Positions 34,926 to 43,037 of a stretch of DNA of 64,000 nucleotides are shown one piece after another. Under the pieces are notes generated by a model. It ran no database searches. It saw nothing but the letters and a program-made list of their open reading frames with translations, and was not told the DNA's origin. The position numbers were made by a program, and so were the translations under genes. The stretch lies in NCBI RefSeq assembly GCF_009380165.1, contig NZ_WHUF01000002.1, positions 930,001 to 994,000 on the forward strand, given 5' to 3'. Origin of the DNA: Rugamonas rivuli (GTDB lineage Bacteria > Pseudomonadota > Gammaproteobacteria > Burkholderiales > Burkholderiaceae_D). Each line of letters opens with the position of its first letter. Positions within the stretch are counted from its first letter, which is position 1.

Positions 34926-35840
34926 TCAGCGCAGCCATCCCGCCAGGTGCACCGTATCGGCCGCGCCGAGCAGGCGCAACGCGCGCCGGCCGTCGGTATC
35001 GGCCTCGGGCGCCAGCTGCACCGACAGCGCTTCGCCGTCCAGCGCGACGGGGCGCAGGAAGCGCACCTCGATCTCGCGGAAGCTGCGCGGCGCAAGCGTC
35101 TCGCAGCTGCGCGCCAGGCTGCCGAAGCCGTGCAGCACCTTGGCGCCGAACACCGAGCGCCGCGCCAGCGGCCCGCACCAGTGGATGGGATTGAAGTCGC
35201 CGGTCAGCAGCGAGAAGCGCAGGCCGTCGCCGGCCTCGGCCCGCCATGTGCCGGCGGTTTGCCAGGCCGGATCGGGCGGCCGCGCCGGCGCCGTGCGCGC
35301 GCTGCGCGGACCGGACAGGCGCACCCGCATGTGCAGCCGGGTTTCCACCAGCCGCGCATGCTGCGCCGTGCCGGTGACGATGGCGACCACGATCCTGGCC
35401 CAGCCCTCGGCATGCGCGATCTGCTCGACCGAAGCGTGCAGCATCAACGCTGCGCCGCGCGGCAACGGGCCGTGCACGGCCATCGACACGCCCTGGTTGA
35501 TGATGCCGGTGAGCCGGTAGGGCAGCTGCATCAACAGCTCGCTCACCAGTGGCAGGCTCCATTGCGACACCATGTGCGGCGGCAGCTCGCCGTCGTAGCG
35601 GCCGGCGGCGCCGCACCAGCGGATGTAGTGCTCTACCAGTTGCGCCGGCGGCGCGGCGATGCTGCGCTGTAGCGGCGCGATGGCGTTCGCAGAGGGCGGG
35701 GTATTCGCATGGCGGCGCGCGGCCGATGGCAGCACGGACCGTCCGGCCGCCTGCAACAGCATACGGGCGGTCGCCCGCAGCATCGCGCCCTGGTGGCGCA
35801 ACAGGCTGTAGGGAACCGCGCCGCCGCTTGCCGCCATCAT
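34926..35840 (-). CDS. MaoC-like hot-dog-fold protein
   Basis: A 304-residue protein. Residues about 205-245 contain TGDFNPIHW and KVLHGFGSLA, the catalytic Asp/His block of MaoC-type (R)-hydratases and acyl dehydratases. The N-terminal half looks like a second, degenerate hot-dog domain without these residues, giving a double-hot-dog enzyme. Such enzymes hydrate trans-2-enoyl thioesters. The ATG overlaps the serine hydrolase stop by 4 nt (35837-35840), so it is the last gene of a TBDR-hydrolase-MaoC operon. A role in handling an imported lipid or ester is inference. Confidence 0.85.
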   Translation of the reverse strand: MMAASGGAVPYSLLRHQGAMLRATARMLLQAAGRSVLPSAARRHANTPPSANAIAPLQRSIAAPPAQLVEHYIRWCGAAGRYDGELPPHMVSQWSLPLVSELLMQLPYRLTGIINQGVSMAVHGPLPRGAALMLHASVEQIAHAEGWARIVVAIVTGTAQHARLVETRLHMRVRLSGPRSARTAPARPPDPAWQTAGTWRAEAGDGLRFSLLTGDFNPIHWCGPLARRSVFGAKVLHGFGSLARSCETLAPRSFREIEVRFLRPVALDGEALSVQLAPEADTDGRRALRLLGAADTVHLAGWLR

Positions 35841-37228
35841 TCCAGCGCCTTGACCACGGCGGCAAGCAGCGCCTGCGGCTGATAGTTCAAGCTGCGCGGG
35901 GTCAGTCCCAGCCGCACCACCAGCAGCTGCTTCGACGGCACGATGGCGATGCTCTGGCCATCGTGGCCTTCCAGCCAGTAGGTGTCGGCCGGGAGCTTGA
36001 ACGGCAGGTCAGGGTTCTGTTCTTCCGGCGCAGTACCGGACGGCCCCCAGCGCCACACCTGGCCCTGTCCATACTGGCCGCCCGAGGCCGGCGCCACCTG
36101 CTGCATGCCGGCGACAAAGCCTTCCGGCAGCAGGCGCTTGCCCTGCCATACACCGTCCTGCAGCAGGAACTGGCCGAAGCGCGCCCAGTCCTGCGTGCTC
36201 GCATACATATAGCTGGAACCGACCATATTGCCGCGCGCGTCCGCTTCCATCACCGCGCTGCTCATGCCCAGCGGGTCGAACAGGCGCTCGCGCGGCAGCG
36301 ACAGCACGGCGGCCGATGTCGCAGCGTGTTTGGCATCGGCCGCCGCGCGCTGCCAGATCCGCGACAGCAGCAGCGTGGTGCCGCTGGAGTAGTTCCATGC
36401 GCCGCCCGGCGCCTGCGCCAGCGGCAGCGAGCCGCTGTAGGCCGCCATGTCCGGCTCCAGGTACAGCATGCGCGTCACGTCGGAGACGGCGCCATAGCCC
36501 TCGTTGAATTGCAGGCCGCTGCTCATCGCCATCAGCTGCGCCAGCGTGATGGCCGCGCGCGGGTCGCCGGCATCCGGCCAGAAACCGTTCTGCTGCGGCT
36601 TGAGCGTGCCGTCGGCGATCTGCATGCCGACCAGCGCCGCGCTGACGGTCTTGGTCATCGACCAGCCCAGCAGCGGCATGCCGGCGTGGAAGCCCGCGCC
36701 GTAGCGCTGCGCGACCAGCCGGCCCTGGTGGATCACCGCCATGCCGCGCATGCCGGGACCGGCCAGCGCATCCTGCTCAAGCAAGGCCTGCACCGCCGGC
36801 ATGGTCTCCGGCTGCGAGCCGGTCGGCCACGGCACGCTGGACGAGGGCGCCCACATCTTCAGCGGCGCAAACTGGTACTGCATGGCCTTCTCGACATCGC
36901 CGTCCGGCACCGCCGCGCAGCCGGTGCCGGGCCGGTACACGGCCAGGCCCTTGCCGACAAAGCCCAGCAGATCGGCGCGCACCAGCTTGTGGTCCGTGTC
37001 GACGCGCAGCTGCAGCAGCTTGAGGATGGGATGGCCGGGCGCCTGCACGTCGTCGGCCAGCACGGCCTGCGCCTCGCGGCCCGCGATGAAGACGTTGGAA
37101 CAGACCATCTTGGCGCCGTAACCGGCGACCACGCGCAGCAGTTCGGGCGGATGCAGCGCCAGCGTCAACACCGCGCCGCCCGTCAGCACCAGCGCTGCCG
37201 CGGCGGTCAGCTTGAGCCAGCGCGCCAT
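35837..37228 (-). CDS. exported serine hydrolase of the beta-lactamase (class C-like) family
   Basis: A 463-residue protein with an N-terminal hydrophobic segment (about 5-26) that may anchor it. The active-site SxxK motif is SMTK (in LGWSMTKTVSA), and the second element is probably YSS in WNYSSGTTLL. The third, in place of KTG, may be HDGQS near residue 430. These proteins include esterases and peptidases, and this one is not a clinical beta-lactamase. The unusual N-terminal 140 residues precede the catalytic domain. Its ATG (37228) directly abuts the TBDR stop (37229), and its stop overlaps the MaoC-like gene, indicating one operon. Confidence 0.9.
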   Translation of the reverse strand: MARWLKLTAAAALVLTGGAVLTLALHPPELLRVVAGYGAKMVCSNVFIAGREAQAVLADDVQAPGHPILKLLQLRVDTDHKLVRADLLGFVGKGLAVYRPGTGCAAVPDGDVEKAMQYQFAPLKMWAPSSSVPWPTGSQPETMPAVQALLEQDALAGPGMRGMAVIHQGRLVAQRYGAGFHAGMPLLGWSMTKTVSAALVGMQIADGTLKPQQNGFWPDAGDPRAAITLAQLMAMSSGLQFNEGYGAVSDVTRMLYLEPDMAAYSGSLPLAQAPGGAWNYSSGTTLLLSRIWQRAAADAKHAATSAAVLSLPRERLFDPLGMSSAVMEADARGNMVGSSYMYASTQDWARFGQFLLQDGVWQGKRLLPEGFVAGMQQVAPASGGQYGQGQVWRWGPSGTAPEEQNPDLPFKLPADTYWLEGHDGQSIAIVPSKQLLVVRLGLTPRSLNYQPQALLAAVVKALE

Positions 37229-39625
37229 CTACAGGCTGGCCCGGAATTCCACCGCGATCATGCGCGGCGGCGTGAGGTAGGCGTAGGGACCGCCATACTG
37301 TTCGGTTTGACCGCCAAGGTTGGTGATGTAGCGCTGGTCGAACACATTGTTGACCAGCAGCGCCACGCCGTAGCGCGAGCTGGGGCTGTCCCAGGCCAGG
37401 CGCAGATCGAACTTGCTGGTGGCCTTGCCGGTCTTGAGCTGCGCGGTGCTCAGACACTGGAGCTTGGCGGTGTCGTTGTTGCAGCGCTGCGCGGTCGCGT
37501 GCGTGCCCTGGAAATTCAGGCTGCTGCGGCCGCCCAGCGTTTCCCAGTTGACGTTCACGCCCGCCATCGCCGTCAAGCGCGGCGTGCCGACCGGCTGGCC
37601 GCCCAGGTCCAGCGTGACGTTGCCGGCGGCGTCGAGGCGCTGGTAGCGGGTGTAGGTCTGGTCGATGTACTCCATGCCGCCGAACACCGTCACGCGCGGC
37701 GAGATGCGGATGCGGCCATCCAGGTCCAGGCCATGCGCCTTCTGGTCGCTGGACACCACGTTATAGGTCGGCACCGTGCCCACGCTGTACAGCTGGATGT
37801 CCTGCAGGTTCTTGAACTTGTAGGCGAACAGCGAGGCGTTGACCGTGGCGCGCAGCGCGGGCAGGGCCAGCTTCACGCCGGCTTCGAAGTTGGTCATCTT
37901 CTCAGGCTCGAAGCTTGGGTCCTTGCCGGCGGCGGCCGGCGCGGCGGGATTGGGCGGCGTGAAGATGTTGAAGCCGCCGGCCTGGTAGCCGCGCGACAGG
38001 GACGTGAACAGCAGCGTGTCTGGGTTCAGCTTATGGTCCAGCACCAGGCGCGGGCTCCAGTCGGTCCAGTCCTTCTCGCGCGTCACCGGCGACGCCGCCA
38101 GTTGCGCGGCCGTGCTGAAGATCACGTTGGACGGGAAGGCCGATGCATCCAGCCCGGCCAGCGGCCCGTAGCTGTTGAGGAAGTTGTCCAGCTGCGGCGA
38201 CACGCGGCCCGGCACGAACCACGTCATCTGCTTCTTGTCCTGCGTGTAGCGCAGGCCGGCGGTGACGTTGGTCGACGGCGACAGGTGCCAGATGGTGTCG
38301 CCGTAGATCGAGGCCGACTTGGTCCGCACATCGCTGTAGTGCGTCTCGTCCCAGCTGAACACCGTGTCGGGGCCGACGCCCGGCAGGCCCGCCGCGCCCA
38401 GGCCGCCGAACAGCATGGCGAAATTCGGCTGGCCTCCGGCGAACTGGCTCAGGGTGTCGAGCGTGCCGGTGGTGACGAAGGCGCCGGCATCCTGGTGCTC
38501 GTTGTTGTGGTAGAAGCTCAGGCCCGCGATCCAATCGAGCTGGCCGCTCTTGCCGGACAATTTGAACTCCTGCTGGAAGCTGTGGGCGCGCTTGGCGTCC
38601 TGCGTGGTCAGGTACAGGTCGGGGCGGTTGCCGCCGTCGTTGTCGGTGATGTTGTGGGTGGTGAAGCGACGGTAGGCGGTGGTGGAGTTGAACACCATGC
38701 CGGCCAGCGGCGTTTCGAAGCGCAGCGTGGCGCCGTCGAACATGCGGCCTTCGGTGCCTTGCTGGTCGTTCTGCAGCGGCGCGGTGAACGGGTTGACGAA
38801 GTTGGCGGTGTAGGCCGCGTCGTAGACGCCCGTGTAGCCGCCCAGCGGCAGCCGTGGATCCTTGATGACGCCGAAGGCAGGACGGCCGTACTGCTCCATG
38901 TTCTCGTGCTCCCACGCGAACACCAGCTTGGCGGCGTCGAAGTCCTTGCGCAGCATCAGGCGGGTGGCCCAGTCCTTGTCGCCGCCGGACTTCTTGCCGG
39001 TGGTGGTGTTGTCGACCCACCCCTCGCTGCCCGAGCGCACCGCCACCAGCCGTGCGGCGAAGCTGTCGTTGATGGGGAGGTTGATCATCACGTCGGCATT
39101 GGCGCGGCCGTATTTTCCCAGTTTGATGCGGCCGGCGGCGTCGACTTCCTTGCCCGGTTCGTTGGTGGTGATGGCGATGGCGCCGGCCGCGCTGTTACGG
39201 CCGAACAGCGTGCCCTGCGGCCCCTTGATCACCTCGATGCGCTGGATGTCGATGAAGTTCATCAGCGCGCCGCCGGTCTTGCCGGTGTAGACGCCGTCGA
39301 CATAGATGCCGACCGGCGAATCGGTGGCGATGCCGAAATCGCCCGTCTGCACGCCGCGTATGCCGAAGCCGGGCTGCGTCGGTTCGACCGCGTCCACCAC
39401 CAGGCCCGGTATGTAGCCGTTCAAGTCGCCCAGGTCCTTGGCGCCGATGGCGTCGATGTCCTTGGCCGTCAATACCTGTATGGTCATCGGCACGTCCTGC
39501 ACGAACTGCTTGCGGGATTGCGCGGTGACGACCACCGACGGAATCTCGTCCGCCGCCCACGCGGTCGGTGCAAGGAAGGCAGCGGCCAGGCTGGCGGAAA
39601 TGACGGTGCGGGCTGGGATGCTCAT
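37229..39625 (-). CDS. TonB-dependent receptor of the serine hydrolase/MaoC operon
   Basis: A 798-residue receptor with a signal peptide (about 1-25, ending AWAADE). A TonB box like PSVVVTAQSR and a plug with PGLVVDAVEPTQPGFGIRGV and IEVIKGPQGTLFGRNSAAGA follow. The beta-barrel ends MIAVEFRASL. The plug style resembles receptors common in sphingomonads for organic ligands rather than classical siderophore receptors, but this is only an impression. GGAG lies 6 nt before ATG 39625. It is the first gene of a minus-strand operon with the serine hydrolase and MaoC-like genes, so the imported compound could be an ester or acyl derivative. Confidence 0.93.
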   Translation of the reverse strand: MSIPARTVISASLAAAFLAPTAWAADEIPSVVVTAQSRKQFVQDVPMTIQVLTAKDIDAIGAKDLGDLNGYIPGLVVDAVEPTQPGFGIRGVQTGDFGIATDSPVGIYVDGVYTGKTGGALMNFIDIQRIEVIKGPQGTLFGRNSAAGAIAITTNEPGKEVDAAGRIKLGKYGRANADVMINLPINDSFAARLVAVRSGSEGWVDNTTTGKKSGGDKDWATRLMLRKDFDAAKLVFAWEHENMEQYGRPAFGVIKDPRLPLGGYTGVYDAAYTANFVNPFTAPLQNDQQGTEGRMFDGATLRFETPLAGMVFNSTTAYRRFTTHNITDNDGGNRPDLYLTTQDAKRAHSFQQEFKLSGKSGQLDWIAGLSFYHNNEHQDAGAFVTTGTLDTLSQFAGGQPNFAMLFGGLGAAGLPGVGPDTVFSWDETHYSDVRTKSASIYGDTIWHLSPSTNVTAGLRYTQDKKQMTWFVPGRVSPQLDNFLNSYGPLAGLDASAFPSNVIFSTAAQLAASPVTREKDWTDWSPRLVLDHKLNPDTLLFTSLSRGYQAGGFNIFTPPNPAAPAAAGKDPSFEPEKMTNFEAGVKLALPALRATVNASLFAYKFKNLQDIQLYSVGTVPTYNVVSSDQKAHGLDLDGRIRISPRVTVFGGMEYIDQTYTRYQRLDAAGNVTLDLGGQPVGTPRLTAMAGVNVNWETLGGRSSLNFQGTHATAQRCNNDTAKLQCLSTAQLKTGKATSKFDLRLAWDSPSSRYGVALLVNNVFDQRYITNLGGQTEQYGGPYAYLTPPRMIAVEFRASL

Positions 39626-39659
39626 GTCGTACTCCAGTTAGGATACACATCGGGCAGGG

Positions 39660-39683
39660 ATCGTTTAAGTCCGAACGATTATG
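39660..39683 (-). promoter_or_regulatory. possible -10 and operator upstream of the TBDR operon
   Basis: Inverted arms ATCGTT (39660-39665) and AACGAT (39674-39679), 8 nt apart, overlap a -10-like CATAAT read on the minus strand (39678-39683). This lies about 50 nt before the receptor start at 39625. A repressor bound here would cover the start of transcription. No -35 of good quality was found. Confidence 0.35.
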
Positions 39684-39765
39684 CCTATATCCATGCCAGA
39701 TACACAAGAATTAACGGCAATGTTGAGGCTTGTGAAACACAAACAAGTCGGATTTATATTGATAG

Positions 39766-40287
39766 TTAATCCAGTTGCAGCCGGGGTTTGCGCGCCGCGA
39801 ACGCGATGGCGCCCGCGACCACGCCCAGCAGGTGCGCCTGCCAGGCGATCACCACGTCGGCCGGCAGCTGGCTCAAGCCGTGGACGGCGCCCGCAGCCTC
39901 GGCGCCGATCTTGGCCAGCAGCGTGGCGGCCATCAGCAGCAGGGCCGCGCGCACGGAGCGCGCCGCGCGCGGCCACAACGCGCCGCCCGCCATCACCACC
40001 AGCATGGCGGCGATGCCCGAGGCGCCGCGATAGCTCATGCAGCCGGGCGCGATCAGCAGCATCCCCACTGAAATGAACGGAGCGCCCAGGAACAGCGCCA
40101 GCGCCAGGCGGCGCATGCCGATGGCCGGCGTGGCGCTCAGCTGCACCACGATCACGGCGGCGGCCAGCACCACCGCGAAATCGATCAGCGCGTGCTGCGG
40201 CGTGTAGTGGACCAGGTGTCCCGTCCACAGCCGCCACCACTGGCCGGCCAGCAGCGCGTGGCGGTCGAATTCAAGCAGCTCATTCAC
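39766..40287 (-). CDS. rrtA: rhombosortase (rhomboid-type GlyGly-CTERM protease)
   Basis: A 173-residue intramembrane serine protease with about six helices. Conserved features are GQWWRLWTGHLVHYTPQHALID near the N-terminus, given here in part as WRLWTGHLVHY. The nucleophile Ser is in YRGASGIAAM, and the partner His is in WQAHLLGVVAG. Rhombosortases cleave proteins carrying the GlyGly-CTERM tail. The start is GTG 40287, with 8 nt overlap to the upstream gene, which itself ends in such a tail. That pairing makes the assignment firm. It is shorter than general rhomboids, as usual for this group. Confidence 0.9.
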   Translation of the reverse strand: MNELLEFDRHALLAGQWWRLWTGHLVHYTPQHALIDFAVVLAAAVIVVQLSATPAIGMRRLALALFLGAPFISVGMLLIAPGCMSYRGASGIAAMLVVMAGGALWPRAARSVRAALLLMAATLLAKIGAEAAGAVHGLSQLPADVVIAWQAHLLGVVAGAIAFAARKPRLQLD

Positions 40288-41110
40288 GGCGCTTCTGCAT
40301 CCACGCCAGGCCCGCCAGCAGCACGGCCAACGCCAGCATCAGCCAGCCCATCGCGCCGCCGCCCTTGTAGCCTTCCTTGTTCTCGACCTGGTAGTTGGCG
40401 TCGTGCTTGATGCGCTCGCGGAAGTTGTCCAGCTCCGCCTGCAGGTTGGGGACCAGCTGGTCGACGGCGGCGTTATAGCCTTCGGTCTGCGCGGCGCGGG
40501 ATTTTTCGCTGAAGCCCGCCCAGCTGGCGCTGCCCTTGACCTGGCTGGTGCCCGGCGCGCGGAACAGCAGCTTGCGGCTCTGCACATCGAACACCGAGGC
40601 GTCCAGCATGGTCTGCACGTCGTACTGGTCGCCGTGCACCACGTAGGCGCCGATGATGGTCCAGTACAGCACCGACAGCGCGTTGGAGTCGTTGAACTGC
40701 ACCTGGTCGTAGGAGAGCAGGGCCACCACTTCGACATCGAACATGCGCGCCACCTGTTCGAGATTGGTGAAGCCGCCCCTGGCGCGCATGTACTGCGTCG
40801 GGATGATTTCGATCTTGCCGATGTAGGGATGTTTGGAGAAGGAGTCGCGTACGCGCTCCAGTAGTTTCATGCGCGCCGTCTCCGGCAGGCCGTTGCCCCA
40901 GCCGGCGCCCGGCACGAAGGCGATGCCGACCCGCACCGGCGGCCGCAGGCGCGTGACGGTGGGCGTCATGGCTGGCGCGGATTTGGCGTCCGGGTAGAGG
41001 TAATCGACGATGCTGCCGGTCTGCTTGACGCTACGGCTGTAGCTCATGGAAGCGCAGCTCGACAGCAAAGCCGCCGCCAGCGCAATGATCAGGATATTCA
41101 GGACACGCAT
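40280..41110 (-). CDS. rhombotarget lipoprotein with GlyGly-CTERM tail
   Basis: A 276-residue protein with two sorting signals. At the N-terminus there is a lipobox (AALLSSC, Cys at about 19). At the C-terminus there is GGGAMGWLML, a hydrophobic helix and the basic end MQKRRE, the GlyGly-CTERM signal. The body contains VRVGIAFVPGAGWGNGLPE and VEVVALLSYDQVQF and resembles the rhombotarget lipoproteins that accompany rhombosortase genes. The rhombosortase follows with an 8-nt overlap, so enzyme and substrate are co-expressed. The function of the mature lipoprotein is unknown. Confidence 0.88.
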   Translation of the reverse strand: MRVLNILIIALAAALLSSCASMSYSRSVKQTGSIVDYLYPDAKSAPAMTPTVTRLRPPVRVGIAFVPGAGWGNGLPETARMKLLERVRDSFSKHPYIGKIEIIPTQYMRARGGFTNLEQVARMFDVEVVALLSYDQVQFNDSNALSVLYWTIIGAYVVHGDQYDVQTMLDASVFDVQSRKLLFRAPGTSQVKGSASWAGFSEKSRAAQTEGYNAAVDQLVPNLQAELDNFRERIKHDANYQVENKEGYKGGGAMGWLMLALAVLLAGLAWMQKRRE

Positions 41111-41179
41111 GTGGACTCTCCGGTAGTAGCGGATTATGCGTGCCTGAATCCCGCGTGTGAAAGTACGGTCGCCCGAGTA

Positions 41180-41692
41180 CTAGCGGATGCTACAGGCGGT
41201 ATCGTCGCAGTGCACCTCCGGCTGTTCGGCAGCTTCCGCGAGCAGGCGGCCGATCAGCGCGCCGGCCTGCATGTCGTCGGCGCGGCCGAAATGGTTTAGC
41301 CGTAGCCGTCCCTGGCGATCGATCAGCAGCAGCGTCGGCGTCCCGCGCAACTGGTACTGTTCCATCGTCAGCGGAATGGCGCCGCGCTGCGCCGGCTGGT
41401 CTATCGCCACCGGAAAATCGATGCGGTACTCGTGCAAAAAGGCTGCCAGCGCTTTCTCCGTCATCACGTCGTGATGCTCGAACACGGAATGCAGTCCGAG
41501 CACGGCGACGTCCTGTTCGTCGAAAGTGCTGCGTATCGTCCTGGCCTGCGGGATGCCGTGCGAAACGCAGCCGGGGCACAGCATCTGGAAGACGTAGATG
41601 GCGATGACTTTGCCGCGCAGCTGCCTTAACGACAGCGGCTGCGTGGCGTTCAGCCAGGCCGCAACCTGGAGTTCGGGGGCGATAGCGTGCAT
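41180..41692 (-). CDS. thioredoxin-like (redoxin/AhpC-TSA-type) protein
   Basis: A 170-residue thioredoxin-fold protein. The redox motif is LCPGC within IYVFQMLCPGCVSHGIPQ, and the cis-Pro region is RGTPTLLLIDRQGR, as in TlpA/redoxin proteins. Two more Cys lie near the C-terminus (VHCDDTACSIR). No signal peptide is present, so it should act in the cytoplasm as a thiol-disulphide reductant or peroxidase partner. It begins 9 nt after the AhpD-like gene and probably shares its MarR-controlled promoter. The pair would handle an organic peroxide or a reactive thiol-modifying compound. Confidence 0.88.
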   Translation of the reverse strand: MHAIAPELQVAAWLNATQPLSLRQLRGKVIAIYVFQMLCPGCVSHGIPQARTIRSTFDEQDVAVLGLHSVFEHHDVMTEKALAAFLHEYRIDFPVAIDQPAQRGAIPLTMEQYQLRGTPTLLLIDRQGRLRLNHFGRADDMQAGALIGRLLAEAAEQPEVHCDDTACSIR

Positions 41693-41701
41693 GGCTGCTC
41701 C

Positions 41702-42244
41702 TTATTTGGCGCGCAGTTTCACCGACGGGAAGTCGACCGGCACCTTGAAGGCGACGTTGACGTAGTTGGTGAAGAGGTTGAGCGCGACGTGGGCCATGAT
41801 CTCGACGATGGCTTCGTCGTCGAAGCCGGCCGCGCGCAGCGCTTCCACTTCCTCGCCGGCGATCTGCGCGCGGTTGTTGACGACGGCGGTGGCGAAGCGC
41901 AGCGCGGCGGCGGTTTTTGGATCGGAGGACTGGCCGGCTTGCGCCTCGCTCATCTCCTCGGCGCTGGCGCCGGCCTTGCGGCCCAGCGCCGTGTGCGCGG
42001 CCAGGCAGTAGTCGCACTCATTGCGGTCGGCGATGGCGACGGCGATCTGTTCGCCCAGCTTGGCGTCGATGACGCCGCCGCCCAAGGCGCCGAACGCGCC
42101 CCACATGCTTTTCAGCGCGGCGGTCGAATTGGCGACGGCCTTGAACATGTTCGGCGTGGCGCCGAACGCGCCGTGGATTTGCGCCAGCAGTTGTTGGCGT
42201 TCGCCGGTGGTGTCGGCGGGGGAGACGAGAGCGATGCGGTTCAT
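41702..42244 (-). CDS. AhpD-like carboxymuconolactone decarboxylase-family protein
   Basis: A 180-residue helical protein with the AhpD-type active site ECDYCLAAH (Glu, CxxC and His, about residues 76-84). This site supports peroxidase or disulphide reductase activity in the family. The C-terminal half (about 130-165) contains the second helical repeat. It lies first in a two-gene unit with the redoxin-like gene. A promoter with an operator-like sequence between -35 and -10 lies about 53-81 nt upstream and matches a sequence upstream of the MarR gene. AAAGGAA precedes ATG 42244. Confidence 0.9.
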   Translation of the reverse strand: MNRIALVSPADTTGERQQLLAQIHGAFGATPNMFKAVANSTAALKSMWGAFGALGGGVIDAKLGEQIAVAIADRNECDYCLAAHTALGRKAGASAEEMSEAQAGQSSDPKTAAALRFATAVVNNRAQIAGEEVEALRAAGFDDEAIVEIMAHVALNLFTNYVNVAFKVPVDFPSVKLRAK

Positions 42245-42296
42245 GGTATTTCCTTTCGTGGGTTAAAAAAGCACTACAAAAGCACTGCGGTAAAAG

Positions 42297-42325
42297 CAAA
42301 TAGGAGTCCTAACTAATATGGTCAA
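42297..42325 (-). promoter_or_regulatory. promoter of the AhpD-like/redoxin unit with operator in the spacer
   Basis: On the minus strand TTGACC (42320-42325), a 17-nt spacer and TATTTG (42297-42302) form a promoter. The -35 matches five of six bases and the -10 three. The spacer holds AGGAGTCCTAACTAA (plus strand 42302-42316), a 15-mer found with one change upstream of the MarR gene. A repressor at this place would block RNA polymerase. Confidence 0.6.
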
Positions 42326-42332
42326 AAAAAAC

Positions 42333-42986
42333 TCAAGCAAACACCTTCCAGTTGCGCTGGCGCGTGGCCGGATCGGCCGGCACCTGTTCGGGACAATCGA
42401 TGCGCAGCAGTGCCACCGACAGCGGCGCGTTCACCAGCCCGCAGTGATGCGGCGCGGGCTTACCGGGATGGCGGTTCGCTTCGAAGTACTGGCACGACAG
42501 GCAGGCCCGCATCTCGGGGAAGCGCTCGGTCTTTTGCAACTGGGCGATCAGCTTGAATAAACCGGTCAGCAACTCGGCCTGCTGGGCTGCGGGCAGGGCG
42601 GCAGCGGCATCTTCGGCAAAGCCCAACGCGCCGCCGATTCGGGCCGCCATGGCAGCGCCGTCGTCGGTCAGGAACAGCGCGGTGGCGCGGCCGTCGTCCT
42701 CCGCCTTGGCCTTGTACAGCAAGCCCTTGGCCGCCAGGGCCGACACCGAATCGCTGGCGCTGGCCGCGCTGATCGACAACTGCGACGCCAGCCAGGACAA
42801 GCGCACTCCCTGCTTGCGGCCTTGCAGCAGCTGCAGTATCTCGGCCTGCGCCGGATTGAGGTTTTCGGTGGTGGCGAACTCCCACATACCGGAGCGCATC
42901 ACACTGGCGATGCGTCCGATAGAGGAGATGATGCGCGCTGAAACATCAGGCGTATCCTGCCACGGCTTGTTGGTTTTGCTGTCCAT
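42333..42986 (-). CDS. MarR-family regulator with C-terminal Cys cluster
   Basis: A 217-residue protein. The winged helix (about 40-130) shows LNPAQAEILQLLQG, LSISAASASDSVSALAAKGLL and the wing DDGRATALFLTDDG. A C-terminal extension (about 170-210) has four Cys in the order CLSC, HHCG and DCPE, which could hold zinc or an Fe-S cluster, or act as a redox switch. The promoter TTGATA-16-TATAAT ends 7 nt before ATG 42986, so the mRNA may be leaderless. A shared 15-mer at this promoter and at the AhpD-like promoter suggests it represses both. It is translated toward that unit. Confidence 0.9.
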   Translation of the reverse strand: MDSKTNKPWQDTPDVSARIISSIGRIASVMRSGMWEFATTENLNPAQAEILQLLQGRKQGVRLSWLASQLSISAASASDSVSALAAKGLLYKAKAEDDGRATALFLTDDGAAMAARIGGALGFAEDAAAALPAAQQAELLTGLFKLIAQLQKTERFPEMRACLSCQYFEANRHPGKPAPHHCGLVNAPLSVALLRIDCPEQVPADPATRQRNWKVFA

Positions 42987-42993
42987 GCCGCCG

Positions 42994-43021
42994 ATTATAC
43001 ACAGGAATTCCGGTTTATCAA
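42994..43021 (-). promoter_or_regulatory. strong promoter of the MarR gene, possibly giving a leaderless mRNA
   Basis: On the minus strand TTGATA (43016-43021), 16 nt and a perfect TATAAT (42994-42999) are seen. The ATG of the MarR gene (42986) starts 8 nt beyond the -10, about where transcription should begin. No ribosome site fits in between. Confidence 0.7.
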
Positions 43022-43035
43022 GGACTCCTAACTAA
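43021..43035. promoter_or_regulatory. second copy of the MarR-operator-like 15-mer
   Basis: AGGACTCCTAACTAA differs from the 15-mer at 42302-42316 by one base and has the same orientation. It touches the upstream edge of the MarR -35 element. Both are imperfect palindromes around GGAnTCC. This is consistent with autorepression. Confidence 0.65.
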
Positions 43036-43037
43036 AA

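Noticed and set aside
35549..39769. 1406-codon frame on the plus strand
   Set aside because: It runs antisense to three well-supported genes (MaoC-like, serine hydrolase, TonB receptor) and has the same low-information composition. No ribosome site or domain was seen.
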